Shown one piece after another: positions 26,686-34,337 of a stretch of DNA of 57,774 nucleotides (positions are counted from its first letter, which is position 1; each line of letters opens with the position of its first letter). Source of the DNA: Pseudanabaena sp. M085S1SP2A07QC (lineage in GTDB: Bacteria; Cyanobacteriota; Cyanobacteriia; Pseudanabaenales; Pseudanabaenaceae). The notes beneath the pieces are model-generated. The model was given only the letters and a program-made list of their open reading frames with translations, was not told the DNA's origin and did not search any database. The stretch is taken from the NCBI GenBank assembly GCA_020404895.1, contig JADBWK010000170.1:1-57774 (forward strand), given 5' to 3'. A program made the position numbers and the translations under genes.

Positions 26686-26813
26686 AAAGAAGTAGGTTAA
26701 TAGTTGAGCTAAAGCAAGTTTTTCATCTGATTATTCTCAATTAGCTATTCTCAATTGCTGATTCTCAAGACTGGCTTTGCTTTAAATAATTTTTTGGATA
26801 GGAGTATTTACTT

Positions 26814-27494
26814 ATGACTGTTGCTGTAGATCGTCCAAATAGCCCAACTAGAGCGAACAGAAAAAATAATCACTATAGTCTGCAAGATTTTTTGCAGCCT
26901 GATCTTGAGAAAGGCATCATCGAAGACTGGAATGGCTCAAGAAACATTCTGACTAGTGAAGATTTTATTATTGGGCTTCAGGAAGGATTAGAAGAGGAAG
27001 TTGGCGATGCTTCGGCTGCTGTCATGTACTCAATTGGATGTGAATGGGGACTACAAGACGCATTGTTTTTCACAAAATGGTTTGAACGCGATTTTGGACG
27101 CAGTATTCGTCAGACTAATCTGCCTTTCTTGCTAGAAACTTGGTGGTGGCCATTTACCTCACAGGGCTGGGGGCGTTGGCAAGTAGATATGAGCGATCGC
27201 AAACAAGGTTTTATGTTCATCAGCGTTTTCGACTCTGCCGTAGCTCGTAGCCTTGGCGATGTTGGTAAACCCGTTTGCCACTTATATGCGGGTTTATTCT
27301 CAGGATTTTTTACGCATCTAGTGAGTAAAGAGCTGGAATGTATTGAGATTCAGTGCTACTCAATGGGTGAGAACTATTGTAAATTCTTGCTTGGCGGCAA
27401 AAATCGTATTGATGCGGCTTCGTTCTGGCTCAATGAAGGGGCAACGACACGTGACATCGAAGGTCGGTTGCGCAATGGAGAATTTCTAAAATGA
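26814..27494 (+). CDS. V4R-domain protein (slr0144-like)
   Basis: 226 residues. A V4R (4-vinyl reductase) domain fills the C-terminal two thirds: GLFSGFFTHLVSKELECIEI, QCYSMGENYCKFLLGG. Trp-rich SIGCEWGLQDALFF and LLETWWWPFTSQGWGRWQVD are visible. V4R domains bind small hydrophobic ligands or tetrapyrrole-like molecules, and relatives occur in bacteriochlorophyll synthesis. AGGAG lies about 10 nt upstream of the ATG. The 3' end overlaps the next gene by ATGA. Role inferred as photosystem biogenesis from the slr0144-like context. Confidence 0.85.
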   Translation: MTVAVDRPNSPTRANRKNNHYSLQDFLQPDLEKGIIEDWNGSRNILTSEDFIIGLQEGLEEEVGDASAAVMYSIGCEWGLQDALFFTKWFERDFGRSIRQTNLPFLLETWWWPFTSQGWGRWQVDMSDRKQGFMFISVFDSAVARSLGDVGKPVCHLYAGLFSGFFTHLVSKELECIEIQCYSMGENYCKFLLGGKNRIDAASFWLNEGATTRDIEGRLRNGEFLK

Positions 27495-27769
27495 GTAGCT
27501 CAGACTGGCGTTTACAGCCATTACGCAGTTTTTGGCAAGGTGTAAATTGGGAAAATCGCGCGATCGCTCCCATAAAAAGCAACAACGGCAAAGGTGCTCA
27601 GACGTTAAGCTTGTTAATGTCGGTAAGGCAATACTTTCGGGCAATTTCTTGGACAGGAATTCCTGAGATTGCCGCTACCACACCAGAGCCGAAGCTGAGT
27701 AGTAACTCTATTGACGCAAGTAATGAAACTCTTGAAGACTTCCTTGAGGATATTTCCCAATTCTTCTAA
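27491..27769 (+). CDS. Small conserved protein (slr0145-like)
   Basis: 92 residues, overlapping the V4R gene by 4 nt, so translation is coupled. It starts MSSSDWRLQPLRSFWQGVNW and ends in an acidic helix (ETLEDFLEDISQFF). The middle is low-complexity. No catalytic motif. Position and size correspond to the gene between the V4R and phycobilisome-like genes of the Synechocystis cluster; function unknown. Confidence 0.65.
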   Translation: MSSSDWRLQPLRSFWQGVNWENRAIAPIKSNNGKGAQTLSLLMSVRQYFRAISWTGIPEIAATTPEPKLSSNSIDASNETLEDFLEDISQFF

Positions 27770-27834
27770 GCGTATTAGGGCAGGCACTCTAAGCCCTTAT
27801 TACTAAAACCATTAATTCTCATGACACTAGAACT

Positions 27835-28293
27835 ATGATGCCGAAGATTCAAGAACTAATTAACCAAGCGCAAGATCGCTATCTTGCGACCGATGAGCTG
27901 GGACTAATGGAAAGTTACATTAGTTCATTGCCCGATCGCTTACAGCTTTATAAACTAATCCGCGATCGCGAAATTGATATTTTGCAGGCAGTAGCTAACC
28001 AAGTCCCAGCAGAACTGGCCAATGTAACAGATGAAGAACTAGAATCTGGGATTAAAAATTTAATCCTTGTTTTACGCTATAGCTCCATGGCAATGTTACT
28101 GAATGATGAAAATTTTTTAAAGCAAAGATTGCTGAATTGGTTAGAAGGGATTATGTCCATGCGCGATATGCGCCGACTCAATGAAACCCTCTACAAATTG
28201 CTTAATCAAGAACTAAAAAAACAGTTTAGTTCTACTCAGCTTTTGCTAATCCAGCCTTTGATTACCGCCGCCCAAGTCACGCTAATCTATTAG
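27835..28293 (+). CDS. Phycobilisome-like helical protein (slr0146-like)
   Basis: 152 residues, almost all helical. The stretch LRYSSMAMLLNDENFLKQRL and NWLEGIM resembles the phycobiliprotein helix region (LRYA-YAML followed by D-LxERLLNGL), but the chromophore-binding Cys is absent. It is thus a candidate for the globin-like phycobilisome fold without bilin. It lies 12 nt before the second V4R gene in the same putative operon. Two adjacent ATGs (27835, 27838) are possible starts. Role in photosystem or antenna assembly is inferred. Confidence 0.7.
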   Translation: MMPKIQELINQAQDRYLATDELGLMESYISSLPDRLQLYKLIRDREIDILQAVANQVPAELANVTDEELESGIKNLILVLRYSSMAMLLNDENFLKQRLLNWLEGIMSMRDMRRLNETLYKLLNQELKKQFSSTQLLLIQPLITAAQVTLIY

Positions 28294-28305
28294 AGACAAA
28301 CTGTT

Positions 28306-28962
28306 ATGATTTCTGTCGCTGATCTCATCAAGGAAAACCGCATCCCTTCTAACTTCTTTGACTATAACGCCTATGTCAAAGGGGATCTAGAAATTGGGCT
28401 GCTAGAAAATCGACGAGGAGATCGCCTTATTGCAGTTCCTGACACATTAATATCGTCACTTTATGCAGGTTTAGCCAAGGAAACAGGTCAAGCTTCGAGA
28501 CTAGTTTTGTTTAACTGCGGCAAGTGGTGGGGGAAAAACTTTTATACGCGCTTTACTGAATCTCTTGAGGAATATTACTCACAATCACTTGCTGAGATGG
28601 ATATGATCACGTTCATTCAAAGCTTGAAGGAATGTTGGTTGACCCATGGCTGGGGTAAGTTTGAGTTCGATCCTCAACACCAAGCTCAAGGATTCATTTT
28701 GGTTAAAACTTATAACTCTCCCTATGTGCAGGTGATCGCTGGCAACACTTTGCCAACAGGGTATTTAGAGGCAGGTATTCTTACGTCTTTCTTCACGAGA
28801 CTAACAGGGCGTGAATTATTGGCAGTACAGACAGCCTGTGAATCTCTAGGCGCTAGTTATAATACTTATATCATCGGCTTACCTGAAAGACTGCAAATCG
28901 TTGATTCATTTCTTGCTGAAGGTTTAGCACACGAGACAATTTTGCAACGAGTGCTTAAATAA
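28306..28962 (+). CDS. Second V4R-domain protein (slr0147-like)
   Basis: 218 residues, paralogous in layout to the V4R gene at 26814: FFDYNAYVKGDLEIGLLENR, LVLFNCGKWWGKNFYTRF, LKECWLTHGWGKFEFD, then GILTSFFTRLTGRELLAVQT and CESLGASYNTYIIGLPERL. Both copies keep the GWG and a Cys in the V4R core. It is the last gene of the run and is followed by a strong terminator, which defines the transcription unit 26191-28962. Confidence 0.85.
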   Translation: MISVADLIKENRIPSNFFDYNAYVKGDLEIGLLENRRGDRLIAVPDTLISSLYAGLAKETGQASRLVLFNCGKWWGKNFYTRFTESLEEYYSQSLAEMDMITFIQSLKECWLTHGWGKFEFDPQHQAQGFILVKTYNSPYVQVIAGNTLPTGYLEAGILTSFFTRLTGRELLAVQTACESLGASYNTYIIGLPERLQIVDSFLAEGLAHETILQRVLK

Positions 28963-28967
28963 AGCTT

Positions 28968-29008
28968 AAATAAAAAATAGACTCGCTTTGCGAGTCTATT
29001 TTTTATTT
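28968..29008. terminator. Terminator after the V4R operon
   Basis: AAATAAAAAATAGACTCGC arm, TTT loop, matching arm with T-run. The symmetrical A/T flanks and the overlap with the end of the convergent pam68 gene suggest it works in both directions. Confidence 0.85.
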
Positions 29009-29527
29009 TTTGGTATTTGTTTTTGTAGGTTCTTGATTAGCTTTGACTAGTTGCTGCTGTGATTTCCACGCGCCCCTTAAATGTCCAAAGTTAGTCTTAA
29101 ACTCTTCAGCTCCCCACCAGCTACCTAAGCGCCCCTCATCCCAAGATGCGGAAATAGCTCCATAGCTAAGCCCTACAACTCCTATGCCTAGAAACAACAT
29201 ACTCAATAGAACAACTGCTGAAGTTGGTAAATCGACTATATGTTTGCTTACAAGAAAATAGCTAACAATAAATGTTGTTAATCCCAATCCTGTCGGAATA
29301 CCACAGAATAAGGCTGCACGCCGCACAATGCGACGATTGACCTCTTCAGGTATCCCTAGAGAATCACTACGCTTTGAATTTGAGTTGGTATTGATAGTAC
29401 TTTTCTGAGCAGTTTTTAACGTATTAACAGGAGCAGAAGGGGTCTTTTTGGATTCCTTAAACTCTTTTGTTTTTCTACTACGATTATTTGGCTCGAAGGG
29501 AATACGTTCTGGGGTTGGTTTACTCAC
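29003..29527 (-). CDS. pam68: PAM68-family photosystem II assembly protein
   Basis: 174 residues. A charged disordered N-terminus (to about 60) precedes IPEEVNRRIVRRAALFCGIP, two transmembrane helices (TGLGLTTFIVSYFLV; VVLLSMLFLGIGVVGLSYGA) and the conserved SASWDEGRLGSWWGAEEFK. This is the PAM68 signature; the Synechocystis member (sll0933) assists CP47 insertion during photosystem II assembly. The start is GTG at 29527 with GGAAGGAG 6 nt upstream. It lies downstream of rpsO in the same orientation, an arrangement I recall from other cyanobacteria. It faces the V4R operon, another assembly-related cluster. Confidence 0.9.
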   Translation of the reverse strand: MSKPTPERIPFEPNNRSRKTKEFKESKKTPSAPVNTLKTAQKSTINTNSNSKRSDSLGIPEEVNRRIVRRAALFCGIPTGLGLTTFIVSYFLVSKHIVDLPTSAVVLLSMLFLGIGVVGLSYGAISASWDEGRLGSWWGAEEFKTNFGHLRGAWKSQQQLVKANQEPTKTNTKK

Positions 29528-29555
29528 TTTTACTCCTTCCTTTGGCTATAAGACC

Positions 29556-29598
29556 CCAAGACATGTGCCACCTGCTACGCGGGAGGTACATGTCTTGG
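29556..29598. repeat. Hairpin between rpsO and pam68
   Basis: CCAAGACATGT arms around a GCCACC/GGAGGT-type inner stem. The T-run is on the plus side, so it is not an obvious terminator for rpsO. Confidence 0.6.
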
Positions 29599-29662
29599 CT
29601 CTGGTTTTTTAATTATGCCGAGGTACTTACGGTGTGAAGCGATCGCATTTAGACTCTTACGC

Positions 29663-29932
29663 CTAGCCTCTTACGCCGAGACTTTGGATCAGCTGTTTGT
29701 AATGAGCGCGATCTTGGTTGCGAACGTAGGCAAGTAAGCGCTTACGTTGACCAATGATTTTCAGCAAACTACGACGAGATGAAAAATCTTTAGGATGTAA
29801 CTTCAGATGAGTAGTCAACTGGGTGACGCGCTCGGTTAATAATGCAACTTGAACATCTGAAGAGCCAGTGTCTGTGGGGTGCTTTTGATATTCGGAAAAG
29901 ATTTCGAGCTTGCGTTCTTGCAACAGTGCCAT
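29663..29932 (-). CDS. rpsO: 30S ribosomal protein S15
   Basis: 89 residues from ATG 29932 (MALLQERKLEIFSEYQKHPT), the standard length. Motifs TGSSDVQVALLTERVTQLTT, HPKDFSSRRSLLKIIGQRKR and LLAYVRNQD match S15, which binds 16S rRNA helices 20-22. The upstream in-frame extension to 30046 is not S15 and is probably leader. The long leader (29933-30240) could carry S15 autoregulation, but I could not identify the pseudoknot. Confidence 0.97.
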   Translation of the reverse strand: MALLQERKLEIFSEYQKHPTDTGSSDVQVALLTERVTQLTTHLKLHPKDFSSRRSLLKIIGQRKRLLAYVRNQDRAHYKQLIQSLGVRG

Positions 29933-30250
29933 GATAAAAACTTTAAACGTGTTTTGAGGTGTACGTGACATAAACTCGACACTAAATGCGAAATTCAATG
30001 AATTTAGGCGTTTCGGTGCGAGCTTCCCAACCTCACGATTGGGCATTCCTAGTTACTTCCAGTTCTGGGATTTTGCCACTTATCCAGAGAAATATATTTA
30101 CTTACTCTTGGATAGTTCGACTGCATAGGCGGTTTCCTTTTCTCAGTAGTCTCTGAGTACATTATTATGGCGATCGCCATATTTTCTGAAGGCGTTAGCT
30201 TTTAGACAAACTAGCTTAACATGTTGACCGCATATTTTTGTATACAAAAG

Positions 30251-30295
30251 GATAGGTTTTGAAAGCGTTGCGAAGCAACGCTTTCAAAACCTATC
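30251..30295. repeat. 45-bp perfect palindrome
   Basis: GATAGGTTTTGAAAGCGTTG arms, CGAAG-type apex. It is followed by TTGGTTTGGGTTTGAGCGCA, the same sequence that follows the hairpin at 17113, so the two loci carry the same composite repeat. Confidence 0.85.
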
Positions 30296-30360
30296 TTGGT
30301 TTGGGTTTGAGCGCAAAGTGCTGTAATAAATAAGGCAATGCAAAGCATCAACTTATTTTA

Positions 30361-30486
30361 TTAATGGGCTGAGCCATTGCCATGATATTTATCGGTGTCG
30401 TAGAAACCATTACGAGTGCCAAAAAACAAACAGCTAACGGTAAACACAATGGTCATGATCGGCAGAATTAATTTAAGATCGAGCAT
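30361..30486 (-). CDS. 41-residue single-span membrane protein
   Basis: ATG 30486, TAA 30361-30363. It starts MLDLKLILPIMTIVFTVSCL, with one transmembrane helix, and ends GFYDTDKYHGNGSAH. The conserved-looking polar tail and hydrophobic helix suggest a photosynthetic or respiratory complex subunit. From memory similar tails (YDSDKYHGNG) occur in other cyanobacteria, but I cannot name the protein. No strong ribosome-binding site is seen upstream (TATCTCAAAAT). Confidence 0.6.
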   Translation of the reverse strand: MLDLKLILPIMTIVFTVSCLFFGTRNGFYDTDKYHGNGSAH

Positions 30487-30561
30487 ATTTTGAGATATTT
30501 AGATAAAGTGACACAGATTTTCATATCTTAAACCATAAAAATATTTAGCAGGTAACCGATA

Positions 30562-31011
30562 TTAGCTTTCTTTCTGATAGAAGTTTAAGTCGCGACTGCC
30601 AACTAATTTGAGTCTGCCAACCTTAAAGCCATCAGTTAAAGTCAGATATTTCCGATCTTCAGAAAGTTTCCATCCAGAAGTTTTGTACTCAACTGAATGT
30701 CCACGTTTCTTGAATTTCGGATACCCTTTTTTGCCTGATACTTTCTTTTTGCAGTTATCAAAAAATCTGGCAATACCAGACCACGCTCTTTCAGCGCTTG
30801 ATTGTCTTGCTTGGGAATTTAATTTATTTGCAAAATCAAAATCTTTGGCAAGCACAGCCATGAACTTATTGAGGTCATATCTGCCTGTGTCGCGATTATC
30901 TATCCAGTACCTCAAAGCCTTGTTACGACAAAACAGAGCAGTACGGATAGCCTCGTCTATGATGTTGTACTGCTCTGTTTTGCCTTTTAATTTTGCTTCG
31001 AGAACTAACAT
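30562..31011 (-). pseudogene. tnpB: Truncated TnpB (IS200/IS605-type)
   Basis: 149 codons covering only the N-terminal third of a TnpB/OrfB protein (usually about 380-420 residues): NIIDEAIRTALFCRNKALRY, ARQSSAERAWSGIARFFDNC, KKGYPKFKKRGHSVEYKTSG, LKLVGSRDLNFYQKES. The RuvC-like catalytic region and zinc ribbon are absent, so it cannot act as a nuclease. The right end, where an omega-RNA would be encoded, is also missing. It is a dead remnant of an IS605-group element. Confidence 0.85.
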
Positions 31012-31030
31012 GGATTTATCTAATCTTATG

Positions 31031-31107
31031 TAGTATATTCTAACATAAGATTAGGCGCTTGATACAATTAATATAAAGCCGTGCTGGAAGCACGGGGTTT
31101 TAAACCC
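31031..31107. repeat. IS605-type left-end remnant
   Basis: A subterminal hairpin (CCGTGC, TGGAA loop, GCACGG at 31079-31095) followed by GGGTTTTAAACCC lies upstream of the truncated tnpB, the position of the transposon left end. A repeated ACATAAGATTAG also occurs here. Confidence 0.6.
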
Positions 31108-31127
31108 ATTTTTTCGATAAAATGTCT

Positions 31128-31166
31128 AAAACAGAGATGTGGCGATTCTCACCGCATCTCTGTTTT
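31128..31166 (-). terminator. Terminator hairpin of the FHA-LuxR gene
   Basis: AAAACAGAGATG(C/T)GG arms flank ATTCTC-type loop sequence, 16 nt after the stop of the regulator on the reverse strand. Confidence 0.7.
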
Positions 31167-31181
31167 GGGCTTTTGACTAAT

Positions 31182-31901
31182 CTAGTTATTACTACCGCCT
31201 GTGTTATCAGTACTATCACTATTGGTAGGACGATAACTTTGTTCAAAGGCGTAACGTACAATTTGCGAACGATTCTCCAGATTCAGCTTAGTCATAATGC
31301 TGCTAAGGTGAGTTTGTACAGTCCTCGGACTGATCTGTAACCGTTTGCCAATTTCTTTGTTTGTAAAGCCTTGGACAACTTGCCAGAAAACTCTCTCTTC
31401 AGAAGGGGTAAGCGTAGTGCGAGAAACAGGAGCTGTAGGCTGCTGAAATAAGCGCATGTACTCAGTAGTAGGGCGATGAGGTTCGCGTTTATGTGGTGAG
31501 AAGAAATCTATATCAGTTTTGCCAATGGTCATGCGATCGCCACTTTTTAACAAAATGGGAAAGGTAATTCTCTGTCCACGCATAAAGGAACCGTTGCGGC
31601 TACCAAAATCGACAAGGTAGAAGCTGCCAGACTCATTATTATTGCTGCGATTCTTGGGATCTCCTTTCATAGAAGACTCGAAGCCTTCATTTTTAGACGC
31701 TCCCACGATTTGCAATGTGGCGTGGTAGCGTGAGACCCATTTATCTGTCAATACAATTGAATTGTCATAGCCTCTACCAATTGTCCAGAAATCTGCATTT
31801 GTAAGTGGAATCATCTGCTGCCCCTCATCTGCATGAACGATCAGATAGGGGTGTGGGTGTAGAAGTGTCACTGAACTATTAGACAACTTTGTTGTGTGCA
31901 T
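31182..31901 (-). CDS. FHA-LuxR transcriptional regulator
   Basis: 239 residues from ATG 31901 (MHTTKLSNSS); the longer frame starts at a TTG. FHA domain at about 20-135: WTIGRGYDNSIVL, VSRYHATLQI, FYLVDFGSRNGSFMRGQR, GDRMTIGKTDIDFF. C-terminal LuxR/GerE helix-turn-helix at about 165-225: LTPSEERVFWQVVQGFTNKE, IGKRLQISPRTVQTHLSSIM. FHA domains bind phosphothreonine, so the protein probably couples Ser/Thr kinase signalling to transcription. A disordered insertion (DPKNRSNNNESGS) lies within the FHA. No kinase gene is adjacent. Confidence 0.88.
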   Translation of the reverse strand: MHTTKLSNSSVTLLHPHPYLIVHADEGQQMIPLTNADFWTIGRGYDNSIVLTDKWVSRYHATLQIVGASKNEGFESSMKGDPKNRSNNNESGSFYLVDFGSRNGSFMRGQRITFPILLKSGDRMTIGKTDIDFFSPHKREPHRPTTEYMRLFQQPTAPVSRTTLTPSEERVFWQVVQGFTNKEIGKRLQISPRTVQTHLSSIMTKLNLENRSQIVRYAFEQSYRPTNSDSTDNTGGSNN

Positions 31902-32054
31902 CTCAATCAATTGCCAATATAACTTATTTATATATTGTGAGACGAGTTTAATAAATTTTGAGTTCCTTTTTTGGATTCATGACTTTTACTGACATATTCT
32001 GTCACGACTTCTTTTGACATTAATTTTCTGGAATTAAATTAAGTTGAGGGTTGC

Positions 32055-32124
32055 TATACTCACTACAAGTAAATATAGGTCCTCAAAAACTGTACTGTCC
32101 GCACAGAGGACGGTACAGTTTTTT
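32055..32124 (+). ncRNA. Candidate small RNA or transcription attenuator
   Basis: An extended -10 element (TGCTATACT at 32052-32060) is followed about 25 nt later by a strong rho-independent terminator (AAAACTGTACTGTCC, GCACAGA loop, GGACGGTACAGTTTTTT; 32086-32124). A transcript starting near 32067 would be about 58 nt. Alternatively the hairpin is a repeat or an attenuator for the downstream gene. No expression evidence exists. Confidence 0.3.
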
Positions 32125-32239
32125 ACTCTGTTTTTTAGCTATGCTAAGGTACTTAAAGAAATTAAGGAAATGAAGCATAGGCTACTTTTCTCTAGCCATT
32201 ACAAATCTTAAAAATCCTATGAGTTCTTGTTAAAAAAAC

Positions 32240-32659
32240 ATGATTTGGATCGTGATCGCCATACAGTTAATACTTAGCGCAGGGCTGCTGTGGGCTTCAT
32301 GGCAAGTCTGGATACTTCGCAACGCGCTCCAATCAACAGTAAAAACTGTAGATGGCTGGACAGAAGCTTGTGAAAATGGCTTACAAGGATCAACCCCTAA
32401 CCTTGAAGTTGCTCGTGGTGGAGTCGGCTCGACGCGCAAGCAATATCAAATATTGCAAAGTCAGTTAGAAAAAATTCGGAAGTCATTGTCTGTACTTGTG
32501 CGTGGTGTATCCTTTTTAGGGAGTCGGTGGCAACAGTCACAGAAAGGTGCACCAAAGGGTGTGTCAAACTCTCCAAATAATAAACCAAACGGCAAAAACA
32601 AAGGGTCGTCATGGAGCAAGTCGTCAGGGAGCAAGCAAAATGTCAAACGGCGCAGGTAA
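32240..32659 (+). CDS. Membrane-anchored cyanobacterial protein
   Basis: 139 residues. One N-terminal transmembrane helix (MIWIVIAIQLILSAGLLWAS) is followed by a helical region (LQSTVKTVDGWTEACENG; YQILQSQLEKIRKSLSVLVRG) and a basic, Ser/Gly/Lys-rich disordered tail (QNVKRRR end). It overlaps the start of the YtxH-like gene by 20 nt, so they are one operon. The three-gene set (this, YtxH-like, DUF948-like) suggests a membrane or envelope stress function. No named family recognised. Confidence 0.65.
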   Translation: MIWIVIAIQLILSAGLLWASWQVWILRNALQSTVKTVDGWTEACENGLQGSTPNLEVARGGVGSTRKQYQILQSQLEKIRKSLSVLVRGVSFLGSRWQQSQKGAPKGVSNSPNNKPNGKNKGSSWSKSSGSKQNVKRRR

Positions 32660-32999
32660 ATTTTTCGGTGGATTGATCGTAGGTACTGCGATCGGAGCAG
32701 TAGCGGGCGTATTATTTGCGCCGAGATCAGGCAAGGAAACTCGTCAAGTTTTGAAGCGCTCGGCTCAAGATTTGCCTCAACTAGCCGAAGAATTAGGTTC
32801 TAATGTGCAGTATCAAGCAGATCGCTTTACTGAGCAGGCGCAACGCACTATTGATGAGACGTTAGTCCGTCTACAGGAGGCGATCGCTACAGGACAAGAA
32901 GCAAGTCGCAAGCTACAGGAGGAACTAGCGCTATCAATGGGTGGTTCGCCAAATAGTGCGATCGGTGAAGGTGACCATGCTAATGAAGATGAAGAATAA
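32640..32999 (+). CDS. YtxH-domain protein
   Basis: 119 residues from ATG 32640 (MSNGAGKFFGGLIVGTAIGA), with the glycine-rich YtxH transmembrane segment AVAGVLFAPRSGKETR, then an amphipathic helix rich in Gln/Glu and an acidic tail. The APRSGKETR motif is the YtxH hallmark. These proteins are linked to general stress in other bacteria, without a defined biochemical role. The start overlaps the upstream gene by 20 nt. Confidence 0.8.
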   Translation: MSNGAGKFFGGLIVGTAIGAVAGVLFAPRSGKETRQVLKRSAQDLPQLAEELGSNVQYQADRFTEQAQRTIDETLVRLQEAIATGQEASRKLQEELALSMGGSPNSAIGEGDHANEDEE

Positions 33000-33042
33000 A
33001 TCCTTAAAACAGTCTTGAAAAAGTAAACACCTATAGGAAATT

Positions 33043-33582
33043 ATGTCAGAAGCGATCTTTCTGCTAGGTTTGTCATTTTTATTGGTGGTCGTTTGTCTGA
33101 CGATTCTTTTGCTAACGGCAATCCCTGCTTTTCAGGAATTGGCAAAAGCTGCCAGTAGTATCATCCGCCTAGCTGACACCTTAACGCGGGAGCTACCTGC
33201 GACACTCGAAGCAATTCGGATGACTGGGCTAGAGCTAAGTGAGTTAAGCGATGAACTTAACCAAGGGGCAAAAAGTGCTGGCGAGGCTGTAAAACAGGTA
33301 AATGATGGAATCAAGGGTGTACGCCAAGGCGCATCTAATGCGTCGATTGCAACTAAAAGTGCATTTGCTGGCTTAAAAGCTGGATTAAAATCCCTCGGTC
33401 GTCCTCGCCGTCAAAAGCGAGCTCCTTCAGACTCATATCCAGAAAACTTACGATCCAGTAACCTACCTTCCGAAGACTTAGGTGAAAGCGAAGATAATGT
33501 GACAAGACAAAATCGGCTAGTTACCCCTGATGAAATTCGCTCTGAGGGCTTTATGGGAGATTTAACCCCAGAAGAAGATTAA
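33043..33582 (+). CDS. DUF948-like membrane protein
   Basis: 179 residues. An N-terminal transmembrane helix (ILLGLSFLLVVVCLTILLLT-type) is followed by a long amphipathic helix (FQELAKAASSIIRLADTLTR; LELSELSDELNQGAKSAGEA) typical of DUF948, and a disordered charged C-terminus. AGGA lies 6 nt upstream of the ATG. It follows the YtxH-like gene by 43 nt, as in other cyanobacteria, and shares the terminator with the convergent perR gene. Confidence 0.7.
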   Translation: MSEAIFLLGLSFLLVVVCLTILLLTAIPAFQELAKAASSIIRLADTLTRELPATLEAIRMTGLELSELSDELNQGAKSAGEAVKQVNDGIKGVRQGASNASIATKSAFAGLKAGLKSLGRPRRQKRAPSDSYPENLRSSNLPSEDLGESEDNVTRQNRLVTPDEIRSEGFMGDLTPEED

Positions 33583-33615
33583 AAAAATTGGTGCATTACT
33601 GCACCAATTTTTTTT
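33581..33615. terminator. Bidirectional terminator
   Basis: AAAAAAATTGGTGCA, TTAC loop, TGCACCAATTTTTTTT. It lies between the convergent DUF948-like gene and perR. Confidence 0.9.
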
Positions 33616-34033
33616 AATGTTGACAGCGATCGCAGACACCATTAACGGTTACCTCATAGCTATCCACTTTTAAACCTGCACGAAGTTTACGAAAACTTAA
33701 ACCTTCAAAGGCATCCCACTCAATATCCTCAATCCTGCCGCAACATCTGCACCGAAAATGATGATGTGGCTCTACATTGGCATCATAGCGACATACACCC
33801 TGCTCCAATAAAACTTCTCGCACTAAGCCAGCATCACGTAAAGTCTGGAGCGAAAGGTAAACGGTTGCCTGAGAAGAAGTTGGTGCATCTTGGTTTAAAT
33901 CACTTAGGATTTGGTCAGCGGTTGGATGATCTAGACGCTCAAGTAAATTTGCATATACGGCAAAACGTTGTGGCGTAACTCGCAACCCCTTAGATTTCAA
34001 GATTTGCACAACCCGATCTGCTTGCTTTTGCAT
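33614..34033 (-). CDS. perR: Fur-family peroxide regulator PerR
   Basis: 139 residues. Winged-helix N-terminus (LKSKGLRVTPQRFAVYANLL, SQATVYLSLQTLRDAGLV), metal-site region EPHHHFRCRCCGRIEDIEW and C-terminal CDRCQH. The two CxxC-type pairs form the structural zinc site, and the His-rich stretch belongs to the regulatory metal site. The divergent neighbour is a type II peroxiredoxin, the same arrangement as Synechocystis slr1738/sll1621, where PerR represses the peroxiredoxin until peroxide is sensed. The intergenic region carries a matching inverted repeat. Confidence 0.88.
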   Translation of the reverse strand: MQKQADRVVQILKSKGLRVTPQRFAVYANLLERLDHPTADQILSDLNQDAPTSSQATVYLSLQTLRDAGLVREVLLEQGVCRYDANVEPHHHFRCRCCGRIEDIEWDAFEGLSFRKLRAGLKVDSYEVTVNGVCDRCQH

Positions 34034-34284
34034 ATAAACTTACTCCTGATTTCCGCTAAATTTTTTCGTAAAGTTCTTGCAGACTAAATTTACAGTTTTA
34101 AGAATTTAGTAATCTGCTCTTTAAGATAGGAAAATTTAACTAAAAGATTTTAAATAAAAATTTCACAAGTAGTACGCATGTTTACTTGCTTGATTGGTCA
34201 ATATAACATTTCTATCTAAGAACTACAAATTTATTAAACTTTTTAAAATAATTGAGTAGTTATGGGTATTGACTAACTTCTAAA

Positions 34285-34299
34285 TAAGAACTATTCTTA
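34285..34299. promoter_or_regulatory. Putative PerR operator
   Basis: TAAGAA-CTA-TTCTTA, a perfect 6-3-6 inverted repeat 38 nt upstream of the peroxiredoxin ATG, in the divergent perR/prx region (304 nt without genes). Similar TAAGAA half-sites occur at 34217. It resembles the A/T-rich PerR/Fur box. Confidence 0.6.
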
Positions 34300-34337
34300 A
34301 AAGTGCTCAGAATAAGTATTTACCGCAAGAGAAAAAT

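Noticed and set aside
29933-30046. 38-residue N-terminal extension of S15
   Set aside because: Standard S15 starts at ATG 29932; the extension has no similarity to ribosomal protein S15.
30562-31107. Active TnpB with guide RNA
   Set aside because: The RuvC-like part and the right end that would encode the guide RNA are missing.
31122-31340. Plus-strand ORF antisense to the FHA-LuxR gene
   Set aside because: Shadow of a real gene on the other strand; it begins in a terminator hairpin.
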